Below, one piece after another: positions 54,960 to 63,587 of a DNA stretch of 64,000 nucleotides (its first letter is position 1; the number at the start of each line of letters is the position of its first letter). Under the pieces are notes generated by a model that had not been told where the DNA came from, ran no database searches, and saw nothing but the letters and a program-made list of their open reading frames with translations. The stretch is from Bacillota bacterium (lineage in GTDB: Bacteria > Bacillota > Clostridia > Lachnospirales > Lachnospiraceae), in the NCBI GenBank assembly GCA_023435895.1, contig JAEZLH010000035.1, positions 1-64,000 of the forward strand, written 5' to 3'. Both the position numbers and the translations under genes were made by a program.

Positions 54960-55445
54960 ATGGGTGAAATAATTAAAGTCGGGATGGCTGATTTGAATGT
55001 GTGTACCTCACCTAATGTGATAACAACTCTTGGTCTTGGGTCATGTGTAGGAATTGTCCTTCATGACCCGATACGAAAGATAGCTGGAATGGTTCACATT
55101 ATGCTTCCTGATAGTAAAAAGATATTAAATAACGAAAATAAGGCAAAATTTGCTGACACAGGAATAGATGCATTAATACTGGAGATGACTAAAATAGGTG
55201 CAGATCGAAAGGTTTTAATTGCAAAGATTGCAGGTGGAGCGCAAATGTTTGCCTTTAGCAATAATAATGAGATGATGAGAATAGGAGACCGTAATGTGGA
55301 AGCGACAAAGTTGAAATTGCAGCAACTAGGAATTGCAATTAAAGCGGAAGACACTGGAGCAAATTATGGTCGTACCATCGAATTTAATTCTGACAGCGGA
55401 ATGCTACTAATTAAATCAGTTGGAAAAGAGAAAAAATTAATTTGA
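54960..55445 (+). CDS. cheD: Chemoreceptor glutamine deamidase CheD
   Basis: 161 aa. The catalytic Cys in GLGSCVGIVLHD and His in GMVHIMLPDS are present. It deamidates receptors and stimulates CheC. GGAGA precedes the ATG by 5 bases. Part of cheB-A-W-C-D block; typical of Gram-positive chemotaxis. Confidence 0.95.
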   Translation: MGEIIKVGMADLNVCTSPNVITTLGLGSCVGIVLHDPIRKIAGMVHIMLPDSKKILNNENKAKFADTGIDALILEMTKIGADRKVLIAKIAGGAQMFAFSNNNEMMRIGDRNVEATKLKLQQLGIAIKAEDTGANYGRTIEFNSDSGMLLIKSVGKEKKLI

Positions 55446-55515
55446 TTTGTGAATGAATTGATGTCTTCCATTATACAGAAGTAAGACATGTATAAGAATA
55501 TAGAGGGAGGTCAAT

Positions 55516-55758
55516 ATGCAACTAAGGTATATACCGGCTTTCATTGTTCTATTAGCAGCGGCGATAACTAGTATTATCAATATCGTTAATAATGTTGATT
55601 TGCTTACCGGCTTAAAACGACTACTTCTTGCGATAATCATCTTTTATATCATAGGATTAATAGCAAGAGTATTATTGAATAGGGTAACGTCACCAAAGCT
55701 AAAAAACCAAAAAACAGAAGAGATTCAACGTGAAGAATTACAATCCGAAAAGGAATAA
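55516..55758 (+). CDS. Small membrane protein of unknown function
   Basis: 80 aa with two predicted transmembrane segments (about 4-26 and 36-58) and a charged C-terminal tail (KLKNQKTEEIQREELQSEKE). GGGAGGT lies at good distance from the ATG. Small membrane proteins of this kind occur between cheD and sigD in related operons. I do not recognise a family. Confidence 0.7.
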   Translation: MQLRYIPAFIVLLAAAITSIINIVNNVDLLTGLKRLLLAIIIFYIIGLIARVLLNRVTSPKLKNQKTEEIQREELQSEKE

Positions 55759-55828
55759 GAAAGATCCGTTGACAAAATGTAGATATACGGGTTTCTGCAT
55801 CAATATCTGTTAAGTTTCAGGAGGAGCC

Positions 55829-56596
55829 ATGAACGCTGAAAATAAACAAAAGCTTTGGGAGGACTACTCAAAAAGAAGAACACCGGAGCTTCAGGAAAAG
55901 ATTATAATTGAATATGCAGGTTTAGTAAAAATGGTCGCCGGACGATTAAGTATGTATCTTGGCTATAATGTTGAGTATGACGATTTAGTTGGTTATGGTA
56001 CTTTTGGCTTGATTGACGCTGTAGATAAATTTGATTATACTAAAGGTGTAAAGTTTGAGACGTATGCCTCTTTGCGTATACGGGGAGCCATTTTGGATCA
56101 AATCCGTAAGATGGACTGGATTCCTCGAAGCATTCGTCAAAAGCAGAGAAAAATAGATATTGCTAGTCAAAGTCTTGAAATAAAATATGGTCGTATGGCA
56201 TCGGATGAAGAAATTGCTAAGGAACTCGAGATCTCTATTGACGAATTTGATACATGGCAAAATCAAACGAAAGTAACTAACATTATTTCTCTGGATGAAT
56301 TCATGGATCAGGGATCAGAAGCAAAAGTAGAACCAAATCTTACTTCTGATTTTGATCGACCGGAAAAAATATATGAGAAACAGGAATTAAAGAGTATCTT
56401 AATTCAAACACTAGAGAGTTTAACTGAGAAAGAAAAGAAAGTCATCATTTTATATTATTATGAGGAGCTGACCTTAAAAGAGATAAGCAGGATTTTGGAA
56501 GTGTCGGAATCCCGCATATCCCAGCTGCATACCAAAGCTTTGCAGAAAATGAAAGGAAAGCTAGGGAATAATATAGAACTTTTAACCAGTTATTGA
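55829..56596 (+). CDS. sigD: Flagellar sigma factor SigD/FliA (sigma-28)
   Basis: Sigma-28 family factor of 255 aa that drives late flagellar and motility genes after FlgM is exported. Region 2 (YDDLVGYGTFGLIDAVDKFDYTKGVKFETYASLRIRGAILD) with the sigma-28 signature DWIPRSIRQK, region 3 and region 4 (LTLKEISRILEVSESRISQLHTKAL) are complete. Start behind AGGAGGAG. FlgM is not encoded in the window. Confidence 0.97.
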   Translation: MNAENKQKLWEDYSKRRTPELQEKIIIEYAGLVKMVAGRLSMYLGYNVEYDDLVGYGTFGLIDAVDKFDYTKGVKFETYASLRIRGAILDQIRKMDWIPRSIRQKQRKIDIASQSLEIKYGRMASDEEIAKELEISIDEFDTWQNQTKVTNIISLDEFMDQGSEAKVEPNLTSDFDRPEKIYEKQELKSILIQTLESLTEKEKKVIILYYYEELTLKEISRILEVSESRISQLHTKALQKMKGKLGNNIELLTSY

Positions 56597-56647
56597 CATC
56601 CGCATACCAGTTAAGGCTATCAATATGCATAATAGGGGGTTAATAGG

Positions 56648-58252
56648 ATGAAGGGTAAGAACGGGTACTTTCAATTAGTAATAAAAGATGATGGTACATA
56701 TATGATCATCCATGAAGCTAAAGAAGACGGTGAGCCCGTATTCTATGATGAGATAAGTGCTTACCTTTTAGAAAAAAGAATTTTTGAATTTGATAAGATT
56801 GCGATTGGAAGAGCGCTTTCTTTATTAAATGATGTATCAGAAGTAAAGATTACTCCTGATGTAATAAATGCTGTAAATGAAACTGTCAAAGTATCAATTG
56901 ACAGTGATAAAATGTTTGCTACAGGCAGGTTTTATCCGCCTTCAAACGGGGGAAACACAATTACCAAAGAGGATATTGTCCATGCACTGGTGAGTGCAGG
57001 TGTAAAATATGGCTTAGATGATGATACAATTAAAGATATTTTAAAAGAAAGAAAATATTGTACCGATTATATTTTAGCAAAAGCTACTCAAGTAGAGCAG
57101 GGGAAAGATGCAAAAATAACGTATTATTTCAATACGGATCCTAATTTAAAACCTAAGAGAAATGAGGATGGAACCGTAGATTTTCACCAGCTGGATATAA
57201 TCAGTCATTGCGATAAAGGTGATTTAATTGCCGAGCTCACTCCAATGGATAGCGGGAAACCAGGAATCGATGTATGCGGCAATATAATTCGACCATTAAA
57301 GGTAAACAATAAAATACTTCGGCATGGCAATAATATATATATGTCCGAAGATGGACTCAAAATGTTTTCCGCAGTAAGCGGTCATGTAACACTTACCGAT
57401 GGAAGGGTATTTGTGTCAGATACGTATGAGGTTCCGGCTAATGTAGATGCGTCCACCGGAGATATTCGATATGATGGGAATGTGTTGATACGCGGTAATG
57501 TCATCACAGGATTTTCTGTTCGTGCCAAAGGCGACATTGAAGTAAATGGTGTTGTAGAAGGCGCATACTTAGAGGCTGGTGGACAAATCATATTAAAACG
57601 CGGCATGCAGGGAATGAATAAAGGTGTTCTAACGGCCAAAGGAAATATTATAACTAAATTTTTAGAGAATGCAGAAGTATTCGCAGGTGGTTATGTTTCA
57701 ACAGAATCCATCCTTCACAGTAAAGTGAATGCCAAAGGAGATATTATTGTAGGCGGAAAAAGGGGATTTGTTACCGGAGGAGAGATTCGTTCGGCAACGA
57801 TGATATCTGTTAAAACTGCGGGTTCTCATATGGGAACAATGACCTTGCTTGAAGTTGGAATTGACCCTGGCATTATACAGGAGTATCGAGAATTGGAAAG
57901 AAAGATATCAAGTATGATGAAGGACAAAGAAAAACTGACACAAGCATTGACTATCATTCGGAAAAAGCAGGATATGGGCGTGGTTCTAGACCAGGAAAAG
58001 AAAGATCTCCTAATTCAAATAACTCAAAATAGTATTACACTGGAAGCTGAACTAAAGGAAGCAAAAAAACGTTGTGAAGAATTGAAACTAGAAATGGATA
58101 ATGCAAATGCATCAGGTGTGATAAAGGTATCCGACAATATCTATCCGGGTACAAAAATCTCAATATCAAACGTCATCTATTATGTTCGTGAAGAAATTAA
58201 ATACAGTAAATTTATCAGAGATAAAGCCGATATAAAAATATTACCATTGTAA
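56648..58252 (+). CDS. FapA-family DUF342 protein
   Basis: 534 aa. An N-terminal region (about 1-190) is followed by a beta-solenoid with repeated turns (GDIRYDGNVLIRGNVITGFSVRAKGDIEVNGVVEGAYLEAGGQI) typical of FapA/DUF342, then a coiled coil (about 415-485). DUF342 proteins are regularly encoded next to sigD in fla/che operons of Firmicutes; a role in polar or basal-body organisation has been suggested elsewhere but not settled. Begins behind AGGGGG. Confidence 0.82.
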   Translation: MKGKNGYFQLVIKDDGTYMIIHEAKEDGEPVFYDEISAYLLEKRIFEFDKIAIGRALSLLNDVSEVKITPDVINAVNETVKVSIDSDKMFATGRFYPPSNGGNTITKEDIVHALVSAGVKYGLDDDTIKDILKERKYCTDYILAKATQVEQGKDAKITYYFNTDPNLKPKRNEDGTVDFHQLDIISHCDKGDLIAELTPMDSGKPGIDVCGNIIRPLKVNNKILRHGNNIYMSEDGLKMFSAVSGHVTLTDGRVFVSDTYEVPANVDASTGDIRYDGNVLIRGNVITGFSVRAKGDIEVNGVVEGAYLEAGGQIILKRGMQGMNKGVLTAKGNIITKFLENAEVFAGGYVSTESILHSKVNAKGDIIVGGKRGFVTGGEIRSATMISVKTAGSHMGTMTLLEVGIDPGIIQEYRELERKISSMMKDKEKLTQALTIIRKKQDMGVVLDQEKKDLLIQITQNSITLEAELKEAKKRCEELKLEMDNANASGVIKVSDNIYPGTKISISNVIYYVREEIKYSKFIRDKADIKILPL

Positions 58253-58291
58253 CGATAATTGGATTGTCCATGTGACAGATCGGAGGTAACT

Positions 58292-58597
58292 ATGTCATTA
58301 AGTCGTATCGATATTGTAAGGACACAGGAAGTGTCTCAACTTAAGCACATTGAAAACCAACGAAACCAACAAGCACAAGATCAGATAGAGAAATCCTTTC
58401 AGACGATGATAAAGCATGATATGCAAAAACCTACTAAGGCTACGAACTCTGAGAATAAACAATTTCGTTATGATAGTAAGGAGAAGGGCAATAACCAATA
58501 TAAAGGGGAGCCTAAAACTAAGAAAAATAAAAAAGAGGAAAAAGAAAAATCAAAAGGAGTAAACCCATCCGGTGGAGGGTTTGATATTTTGATTTAA
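58292..58597 (+). CDS. Lysine-rich conserved protein of the fla/che operon
   Basis: 101 aa, rich in Lys, Gln and Glu, no transmembrane segment. It begins MSLSRIDIVRTQEVSQ and ends GGGFDILI; a short hydrophobic end is common to comparable genes in clostridial fla/che operons. The start behind CGGAGGT at 58292 is preferred over an upstream frame. Function unknown. Confidence 0.65.
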   Translation: MSLSRIDIVRTQEVSQLKHIENQRNQQAQDQIEKSFQTMIKHDMQKPTKATNSENKQFRYDSKEKGNNQYKGEPKTKKNKKEEKEKSKGVNPSGGGFDILI

Positions 58598-58609
58598 TTT
58601 GGAGGCATT

Positions 58610-59266
58610 ATGAGTCCATTACAAATAACATTGATCGTTATTGGAATTATTATTATCATAATTAGTTGTTTACTGATTGATAAATCACGGTCAAAATCAG
58701 GAACCCCAGTGGATTCGGAAGTATTAGTGAAGACTGCATTTTCTGAAGAACAACAAAAGCAAATCAAGAATCGGATTGAACAGATTATTGCTGAGACCAG
58801 TGAAGATACTATTGTTCGTACGGATGATACACTAAGTAAAATTTCAAATGAAAAAATTATTGCAGTTCATGAGTTTTCTGATCAGATTCTTGAAAAAATC
58901 AACCGCAATCATGAAGAAGTGGTCTTTTTATATAATATGCTGAATGATAAAGAGAAAGAGCTGAAATCCGTTGTAAAGGAACTGGAAGTCTTAAAAAAGA
59001 AAACTGATTTTCAAACAACTATTGATTCTCAAAGTGACACAAGGAGCAATACTGCCAATGTAATTACACAGGCAGATCAAATTGAAGCAAAAAGCGCTAA
59101 GCTTAATCAACAGGATATAGCGAATTCATCCTTGGATGAGAATAATAACGACAATATACTGGCATTATATTCGCAAGGAAAAACCATCGTTGAAATTTCA
59201 AAAGAACTAAATTTGGGTCAGGGTGAAGTAAAGCTCGTCGTAGACCTTTTTAAAACAAAGAAGTAA
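58610..59266 (+). CDS. Membrane-anchored DUF6115-like protein with HTH-like C-terminus
   Basis: 218 aa. One N-terminal transmembrane helix (about 4-24), then a charged coiled-coil region (about 45-125), a linker and a C-terminal helical motif ILALYSQGKTIVEISKELNLGQGEVKLVVDLF that reads like a helix-turn-helix. This matches uncharacterised DUF6115 proteins in my recollection. Whether it binds DNA is unknown. GGAGG before the start. Confidence 0.65.
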   Translation: MSPLQITLIVIGIIIIIISCLLIDKSRSKSGTPVDSEVLVKTAFSEEQQKQIKNRIEQIIAETSEDTIVRTDDTLSKISNEKIIAVHEFSDQILEKINRNHEEVVFLYNMLNDKEKELKSVVKELEVLKKKTDFQTTIDSQSDTRSNTANVITQADQIEAKSAKLNQQDIANSSLDENNNDNILALYSQGKTIVEISKELNLGQGEVKLVVDLFKTKK

Positions 59267-59283
59267 GAAAGCTTGGTATAAAT

Positions 59284-59823
59284 ATGAAGTTAAAATATTA
59301 TATGAGAGGTCTTGGTATTGGAATTTGCCTTACTACATTAATTTTATCTTTTGGTAAAGACCAGATTTCGAATGAAGAAATTGTTCAGCGGGCAGAAAAG
59401 CTTGGAATGAAGAAAACGGAGGAAACAGAAGATAAATTACATAATGTACTGGATGAGTTTGATGCAACGAAGACACCCTCTCCATCCATAGTATTATCAC
59501 CCTCCGCGGTTCCATCACCGACGCTTGCATTGTCACCCACAATGGCTCCATCCCCTACAATTATGCAGTCACCTACGCCGGAACCTACAGCGACCTCAAA
59601 ACCTACAAAAGCACCGGGGAAGAAGATTGCTTTTTCTATTAAGGGAGGAATGTCTTCCGACAGTGTTGCAAGTGTATTACAAGAGGCTGGTGTGATAAAA
59701 AATGCTAAGAAGTTTAATGAATATATCATTAAAAAAGGGAAGGCAAGTGTAATACGTGTTGGTAATTACTCTATATCTGAGGGAGCCAGTTATGATGATA
59801 TAATTCGAAAAATCACCAATTAA
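59284..59823 (+). CDS. Membrane protein with Ser/Pro-rich linker and MltG-like domain
   Basis: 179 aa. N-terminal transmembrane segment (about 7-22), a Ser/Pro/Thr-rich linker (about 62-115) with PSPT repeats, and a C-terminal domain (SIKGGMSSDSVASVLQEAGVI ... VIRVGNYSISEGASYDDIIRKI) similar to the LysM-like N-terminal part of MltG endolytic transglycosylases. The catalytic MltG domain is absent, so hydrolysis is not expected. Last gene of the fla/che cluster. Ribosome binding site is weak. Confidence 0.7.
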   Translation: MKLKYYMRGLGIGICLTTLILSFGKDQISNEEIVQRAEKLGMKKTEETEDKLHNVLDEFDATKTPSPSIVLSPSAVPSPTLALSPTMAPSPTIMQSPTPEPTATSKPTKAPGKKIAFSIKGGMSSDSVASVLQEAGVIKNAKKFNEYIIKKGKASVIRVGNYSISEGASYDDIIRKITN

Positions 59824-59873
59824 TTAACGATCAGTATAGAGCCATAAATGACCTAGCAGATTATTGTAAAAAT

Positions 59874-59995
59874 CAGGGAGAAATGATTTTAATGGAGAGT
59901 AATTGCGTTCACCGGTATGTAAATCCTATACACGGACTTATTTACCGATAAGTAATGCATGTATTAGACTCATACATTGGAAGCATTTCTCTCTG
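59874..59995 (+). ncRNA. Candidate structured RNA (long-range stem with internal hairpins)
   Basis: CAGGGAGAAATG (59874-59885) pairs over 12 bp with CATTTCTCTCTG (59984-59995, one G-U). The enclosed ~98 bases contain further hairpins: CCGGTAT...ATACACGG (about 59912-59934), CTTAT...ATAAG (59936-59951) and GTAT...ATAC (about 59961-59975). This multi-branched layout is typical of a folded RNA, but no known class matched. It could also be an unusual operon end. Confidence 0.4.
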
Positions 59996-60059
59996 CTTTA
60001 TTTAAATAAAGTTGTAAGGTGTTTCAAATAAAGATTAGGTATTACACATCCTTTATTTG
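59996..60059. other. AT-rich palindromes before the rpsB promoter
   Basis: CTTTATTTAAATAAAG (59996-60011) is a perfect 16-base palindrome. CAAATAAAG (60025-60033) and CTTTATTTG (60051-60059) form a second 9-bp stem. They may act as terminators for the fla/che operon. Confidence 0.4.
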
Positions 60060-60131
60060 TATATAGTGAGGAAAAACAGTAAAAAAATAATTATTATAAA
60101 TACTTTTCTTTAAGAAAGAGAAAAATAGTAC

Positions 60132-60161
60132 TTGATAATTGAATTAAGTATGTGTTATAAT
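60132..60161 (+). promoter_or_regulatory. Sigma-A promoter of rpsB-tsf
   Basis: TTGATA (60132-60137) and TATAAT (60156-60161), 18 bp apart, with TGT before the -10 (extended -10). The transcript would start near 60168, giving a leader of about 100 bases before rpsB. Confidence 0.7.
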
Positions 60162-60179
60162 TCTGTAGTCAAATTGCAC

Positions 60180-60240
60180 GCATATTGATTCTTACAGTGG
60201 TGCCAAGGAGCAAAAGGTCTGTTAAGAATATGAGATATGC
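60180..60240 (+). promoter_or_regulatory. Structured rpsB leader
   Basis: GCATAT (60180-60185) pairs with ATATGC (60235-60240) and ATTCTTACAG (60188-60197) pairs with CTGTTAAGAAT (60219-60229), forming a bulged stem-loop just upstream of the rpsB ribosome binding site. Ribosomal protein genes often carry such leaders bound by their own product (here S2). The class is not identified. Confidence 0.45.
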
Positions 60241-60269
60241 GGAAGAAAACAACCAAATGGAGGACAATT

Positions 60270-61004
60270 ATGAGCGTTATTTCAATGAAACAGTTATTGG
60301 AAGCCGGTGTACATTTCGGACACCAAACAAGAAGATGGAACCCTAAAATGGCAGAGTACATCTACACAGAGAGAAATGGTATCTATATCATTGACTTACA
60401 GAAGTCTGTAGGTAAGGTTGATGAAGCTTACGCAGCAATCAAGAATATTGTTGCAGAAGGCGGTTCTATTCTTTTCGTAGGTACTAAGAAACAGGCTCAG
60501 GAAGCAGTTAAATCTGAGGCAGAACGTTCCGGTATGTACTTTGTAAATGAGAGATGGTTAGGCGGTATGTTAACAAACTTCAAGACCATCACAAGCAGAA
60601 TTAGAAGATTAAGAGACATTGAAAGAATGGCAGAGGATGGTACCTTTGAAGTTCTTCCTAAGAAAGAAGTTATCCAACTTAAAAAAGAGTGGGAAAAGCT
60701 TGAGAAAAATCTTGGCGGTATCAAGAACATGAAGAGAATTCCGGATGCTATCTTCGTAGTAGATCCTAAGAAAGAAAGAATCTGTATCCAGGAAGCACAT
60801 ACACTTGGTATTCCGTTAATTGGTATTGCAGATACTAACTGTGATCCTGAAGAATTAGACTTCGTAATTCCTGGTAACGATGATGCAATCAGAGCGGTTA
60901 AATTAATCGTATCTAAGATGGCTGACGCTGTTATCGAAGCAAATCAGGGTGTTCAGTTAACTGACGCTTCCGAAGAAGTAGCAGAAGAGGCAGTTGCTGA
61001 GTAA
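60270..61004 (+). CDS. rpsB: 30S ribosomal protein S2
   Basis: Small-subunit protein of 244 aa. The N-terminal MSVISMKQLLEAGVHFGHQTRRW is characteristic, as is FVGTKKQAQ and NLGGIKNMKRIPDAIFV. The frame opens further upstream, but the GGAGG before 60270 and family length decide. Followed by a hairpin and tsf, the standard order. Confidence 0.98.
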   Translation: MSVISMKQLLEAGVHFGHQTRRWNPKMAEYIYTERNGIYIIDLQKSVGKVDEAYAAIKNIVAEGGSILFVGTKKQAQEAVKSEAERSGMYFVNERWLGGMLTNFKTITSRIRRLRDIERMAEDGTFEVLPKKEVIQLKKEWEKLEKNLGGIKNMKRIPDAIFVVDPKKERICIQEAHTLGIPLIGIADTNCDPEELDFVIPGNDDAIRAVKLIVSKMADAVIEANQGVQLTDASEEVAEEAVAE

Positions 61005-61031
61005 TTTAGACTGAAATAAAAGACTTTATCG

Positions 61032-61056
61032 GTACCCCGCTCAATAAGCGGGGTAC
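61032..61056 (+). terminator. Hairpin between rpsB and tsf
   Basis: GTACCCCGCT (61032-61041) and AGCGGGGTAC (61047-61056) form a perfect GC-rich 10-bp stem with a 5-base loop, followed by TTAAAG without a T-run. Probable attenuator or mRNA processing site that lets part of the transcripts continue into tsf. Confidence 0.5.
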
Positions 61057-61196
61057 TTAAAGAGTATAAATGTGTACATTGTATGAAATACCAATGTGGG
61101 AACAATATGGATAATCGGCTACTGTGAAGTGGCTTGTGATAGATTCACATCTACATTCTATTATAATATGTGGAAAACACATAGATGGAGGTTAAT

Positions 61197-62129
61197 ATGG
61201 AAGTTACTGCAAAAATGGTAAAAGATCTTAGAGATATGACCGGTGCAGGTATGATGGATTGCAAGAAAGCTCTTGCAGCTACAGAAGGCGATATGGACAA
61301 GGCTGTTGAGTTCTTAAGAGAAAAAGGACTTGCTGCAGCTGAGAAGAAAGCTGGAAGAATTGCAGCAGAAGGTATTGTTGATGTTAATGTAAGCGCTGAT
61401 GGTAAGCTTGCATCCATCGTTGAAGTTAACAGTGAAACAGACTTTGTTGCTAAAAATGATAAATTTAGAGATTTCGTAGCAGCAGTAGCAGCTCAAGCTG
61501 CAGCAACAACTGCAGCAGATATTGATACATTCGTTGCTGAGAAGTGGTCTTTGGACTCTTCCAAGACAGTAAAAGAAGAGTTATCTTCTTTAATCGCTGT
61601 TATCGGTGAGAACATGACAATCAGAAGATTTGAAAAAGTGGAAGCTGCAAACGGTTTTGTTTGCTCTTATATCCACGGTGGCGGCAGAATCGGTATCTTA
61701 GTTGAAGTAGAAACTACCGTTAACAATGAAGTGGTTCAGGAAGCAGCTAAGAATGTTGCAATGCAGATTGCAGCGTTATCTCCTAAGTATGTTGATAAGA
61801 GTGAAATCTCCGCAGACTTTATTGCACATGAGCAAGAAATCTTAAAGGCTCAGATCATGAATGATCCTGCTAACTCCAAAAAACCTGAGAACATCATCGA
61901 GAAGATGTTAGAAGGACGTTTGAACAAAGAGTTAAAGGAATTCTGTTTGGTTGATCAGGCATATGTAAAGGACAGCGAATTAACAGTTGGTCAGTATGTT
62001 GCTAACGTAGCAAAAGAAGTTGGCGCTCCAATCGCAATCAAGCGTTTCGTTCGTTTCGAAACAGGCGAGGGCATTGAGAAGAAGCAAGAGAATTTTGCAG
62101 AAGAAGTTGCAAAGCAGATGGGTAACTAA
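61197..62129 (+). CDS. tsf: Elongation factor Ts
   Basis: Nucleotide exchange factor for EF-Tu, 310 aa. N-terminal UBA-like domain with TAKMVKDLRDMTGAGMMDCKKAL, TDFVAKNDKF, the two core subdomains and the C-terminal VGAPIAIKRFVRFETGEGI. The start at 61197 is placed by GGAGGT at 61187-61192; an ATG at 61185 overlaps it. A terminator follows. Confidence 0.98.
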   Translation: MEVTAKMVKDLRDMTGAGMMDCKKALAATEGDMDKAVEFLREKGLAAAEKKAGRIAAEGIVDVNVSADGKLASIVEVNSETDFVAKNDKFRDFVAAVAAQAAATTAADIDTFVAEKWSLDSSKTVKEELSSLIAVIGENMTIRRFEKVEAANGFVCSYIHGGGRIGILVEVETTVNNEVVQEAAKNVAMQIAALSPKYVDKSEISADFIAHEQEILKAQIMNDPANSKKPENIIEKMLEGRLNKELKEFCLVDQAYVKDSELTVGQYVANVAKEVGAPIAIKRFVRFETGEGIEKKQENFAEEVAKQMGN

Positions 62130-62159
62130 TACTTGCTCCAATTAAATAACTAAGATTAG

Positions 62160-62191
62160 GCTGTCAGCATAATTGTTGGCAGCTTTTTTTT
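62160..62191 (+). terminator. Rho-independent terminator after tsf
   Basis: GCTGTCA (62160-62166) pairs with TGGCAGC (62177-62183, one G-U), followed by eight Ts. Confidence 0.85.
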
Positions 62192-62387
62192 GCTCTTTGT
62201 CAAGAGTTGGGTAAAATGATTTGGTAACAGGGGGATATCCTTCGTTGTTTTAACTCGATACAAAGAAATCGAATTAGGTTGTACCATAAAAATTATTGCA
62301 ATCAAATGTAGAAAAACCACGAAATAATATGTCATTTTAAATCGATATATGTTAAAATAAGAGACATATTTAACTAGGGGTGATTAC

Positions 62388-63488
62388 TTGGAACTTTACA
62401 ATAGTGATTCAGAGCAAGATTTCGATTTCGAAATACTTCAATTGGATTCCAACAAGGTAGATCAAAAAAGAACATTAATTAATAGTAGACGACGTAAATA
62501 TGCGAATCGAAACAGGATATTGAAGGTTATCTTTATCATCACGATGATATTGATACCAACACTGTGTTGCCTTTTTTTGATTTCTCAGGTAAATAAGCTA
62601 CAGGAACAGGTTCAACAGCTTTCAACCACTCAGAAACACAATCAGACAAAAGGAAATGATGATTCCTCGGTAGCTTTCGGTGCTGAAAAAACATCAGATA
62701 ATGATAATGAATCAAATAAAGATAACGGTTCGAATGTTAAGAAACCCGAAATTGATTCAAAGGGCAATATAATTGATATGGACACAACTAATGTTACTGG
62801 TGGAGAAATAATTCAAAATGATAAAAATAACTCCAACAATGATGGAAAATATGCCAACAAGAAAATTTATCTCACCTTTGATGACGGTCCCAGCGAAAAA
62901 ACCAATGAGATTCTTGATATTTTATCTGATTATCAAATCAAAGCAACTTTTTTTGTAATTGGAAAGACAGATGAAAAATCAAAAGAGATTTATAAAAGAA
63001 TAGTCAATGAGGGACACACCCTTGGAATGCATTCCTATTCCCATAATTATAATAAAATATATAAAAGCCTAGAAGATTTCGATAAGGACTTTACAAAACT
63101 ATGGAATATGTTATATGATACTACTGGATACAAACCCAAAATATACCGATTTCCGGGAGGAAGCGGCAATTTGGTAAATGACCACGGTATGGATGAATTT
63201 ATAAGGTATTTGAACCAACACTCCATGGTATATTTTGATTGGAATGTGCTAAACGGGGATGCAACCAACAAAAACTATACGAAGGAACAATTAATTAAAA
63301 ATGTACTCAACGGAGTAGAATTCAGGGATAATTCAATTGTACTAATGCATGATTCAAAATATAAGACAACAACGGTGGAAGCGTTAAGTAAGCTCATCAA
63401 TACATTGAAAGAGGGCGGTGCACAATTCTTACCACTTACTGAAAAGGTGGCTCCTATTCAAATGGTGAAGGCCAACTCTGTTAAATAG
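62388..63488 (+). CDS. Membrane-anchored polysaccharide deacetylase (NodB domain)
   Basis: 366 aa. The first ~45 residues are charged, followed by a transmembrane segment (about 47-68), a charged coiled-coil/linker region rich in Asn, Asp and Ser (about 70-155) and a NodB domain from about 159. Motif 1 TFDDGP has D165/D166 and motif 2 HSYSH has the metal-binding H215 and H219; later motifs (RFPGG, DWN, LMHD) are also present. Likely deacetylates peptidoglycan or an envelope polysaccharide outside the membrane. TTG start behind AGGGGTG. It sits between tsf and pyrH. Confidence 0.9.
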   Translation: MELYNSDSEQDFDFEILQLDSNKVDQKRTLINSRRRKYANRNRILKVIFIITMILIPTLCCLFLISQVNKLQEQVQQLSTTQKHNQTKGNDDSSVAFGAEKTSDNDNESNKDNGSNVKKPEIDSKGNIIDMDTTNVTGGEIIQNDKNNSNNDGKYANKKIYLTFDDGPSEKTNEILDILSDYQIKATFFVIGKTDEKSKEIYKRIVNEGHTLGMHSYSHNYNKIYKSLEDFDKDFTKLWNMLYDTTGYKPKIYRFPGGSGNLVNDHGMDEFIRYLNQHSMVYFDWNVLNGDATNKNYTKEQLIKNVLNGVEFRDNSIVLMHDSKYKTTTVEALSKLINTLKEGGAQFLPLTEKVAPIQMVKANSVK

Positions 63489-63523
63489 CTTAAATGTTTG
63501 GATAGATACTTAAAGGGATATGT

Positions 63524-63587
63524 TGCCAAAGAATATATTTGAAGAAGAATATATCTGCTAAAGAATAAATCTGTTAACGAATATATT
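63524..63587. repeat. Four 16-bp tandem repeats upstream of pyrH
   Basis: Units at 63524-63539, 63540-63555, 63556-63571 and 63572-63587 share the pattern TG..AA.GAATA.AT(T/C). They are imperfect and lie in the gap between the deacetylase gene and pyrH. Could be a slippage-derived array or a set of protein-binding sites. Confidence 0.7.

Larger units (their letters stand above)
59824..60269. other. 446-bp gap between the fla/che operon and rpsB
   Basis: No gene was found. In order it holds a possible structured RNA (59874-59995), two palindromes (59996-60011 and 60025-60059), a strong promoter (60132-60161) and the rpsB leader (60180-60240). Confidence 0.7.

Noticed and set aside
59893..59905. 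GGAGAGTA-like segment considered as the start of a tetrahydrofolate riboswitch
   Set aside because: The downstream THF-class conserved core (GGTGAATC and the CCGCTCC end) is missing.
59920..59951. TAAA ... ACCGATAA considered as a sigma-D promoter
   Set aside because: The spacing is about 20 bp instead of about 15, and only the -10 resembles the consensus.
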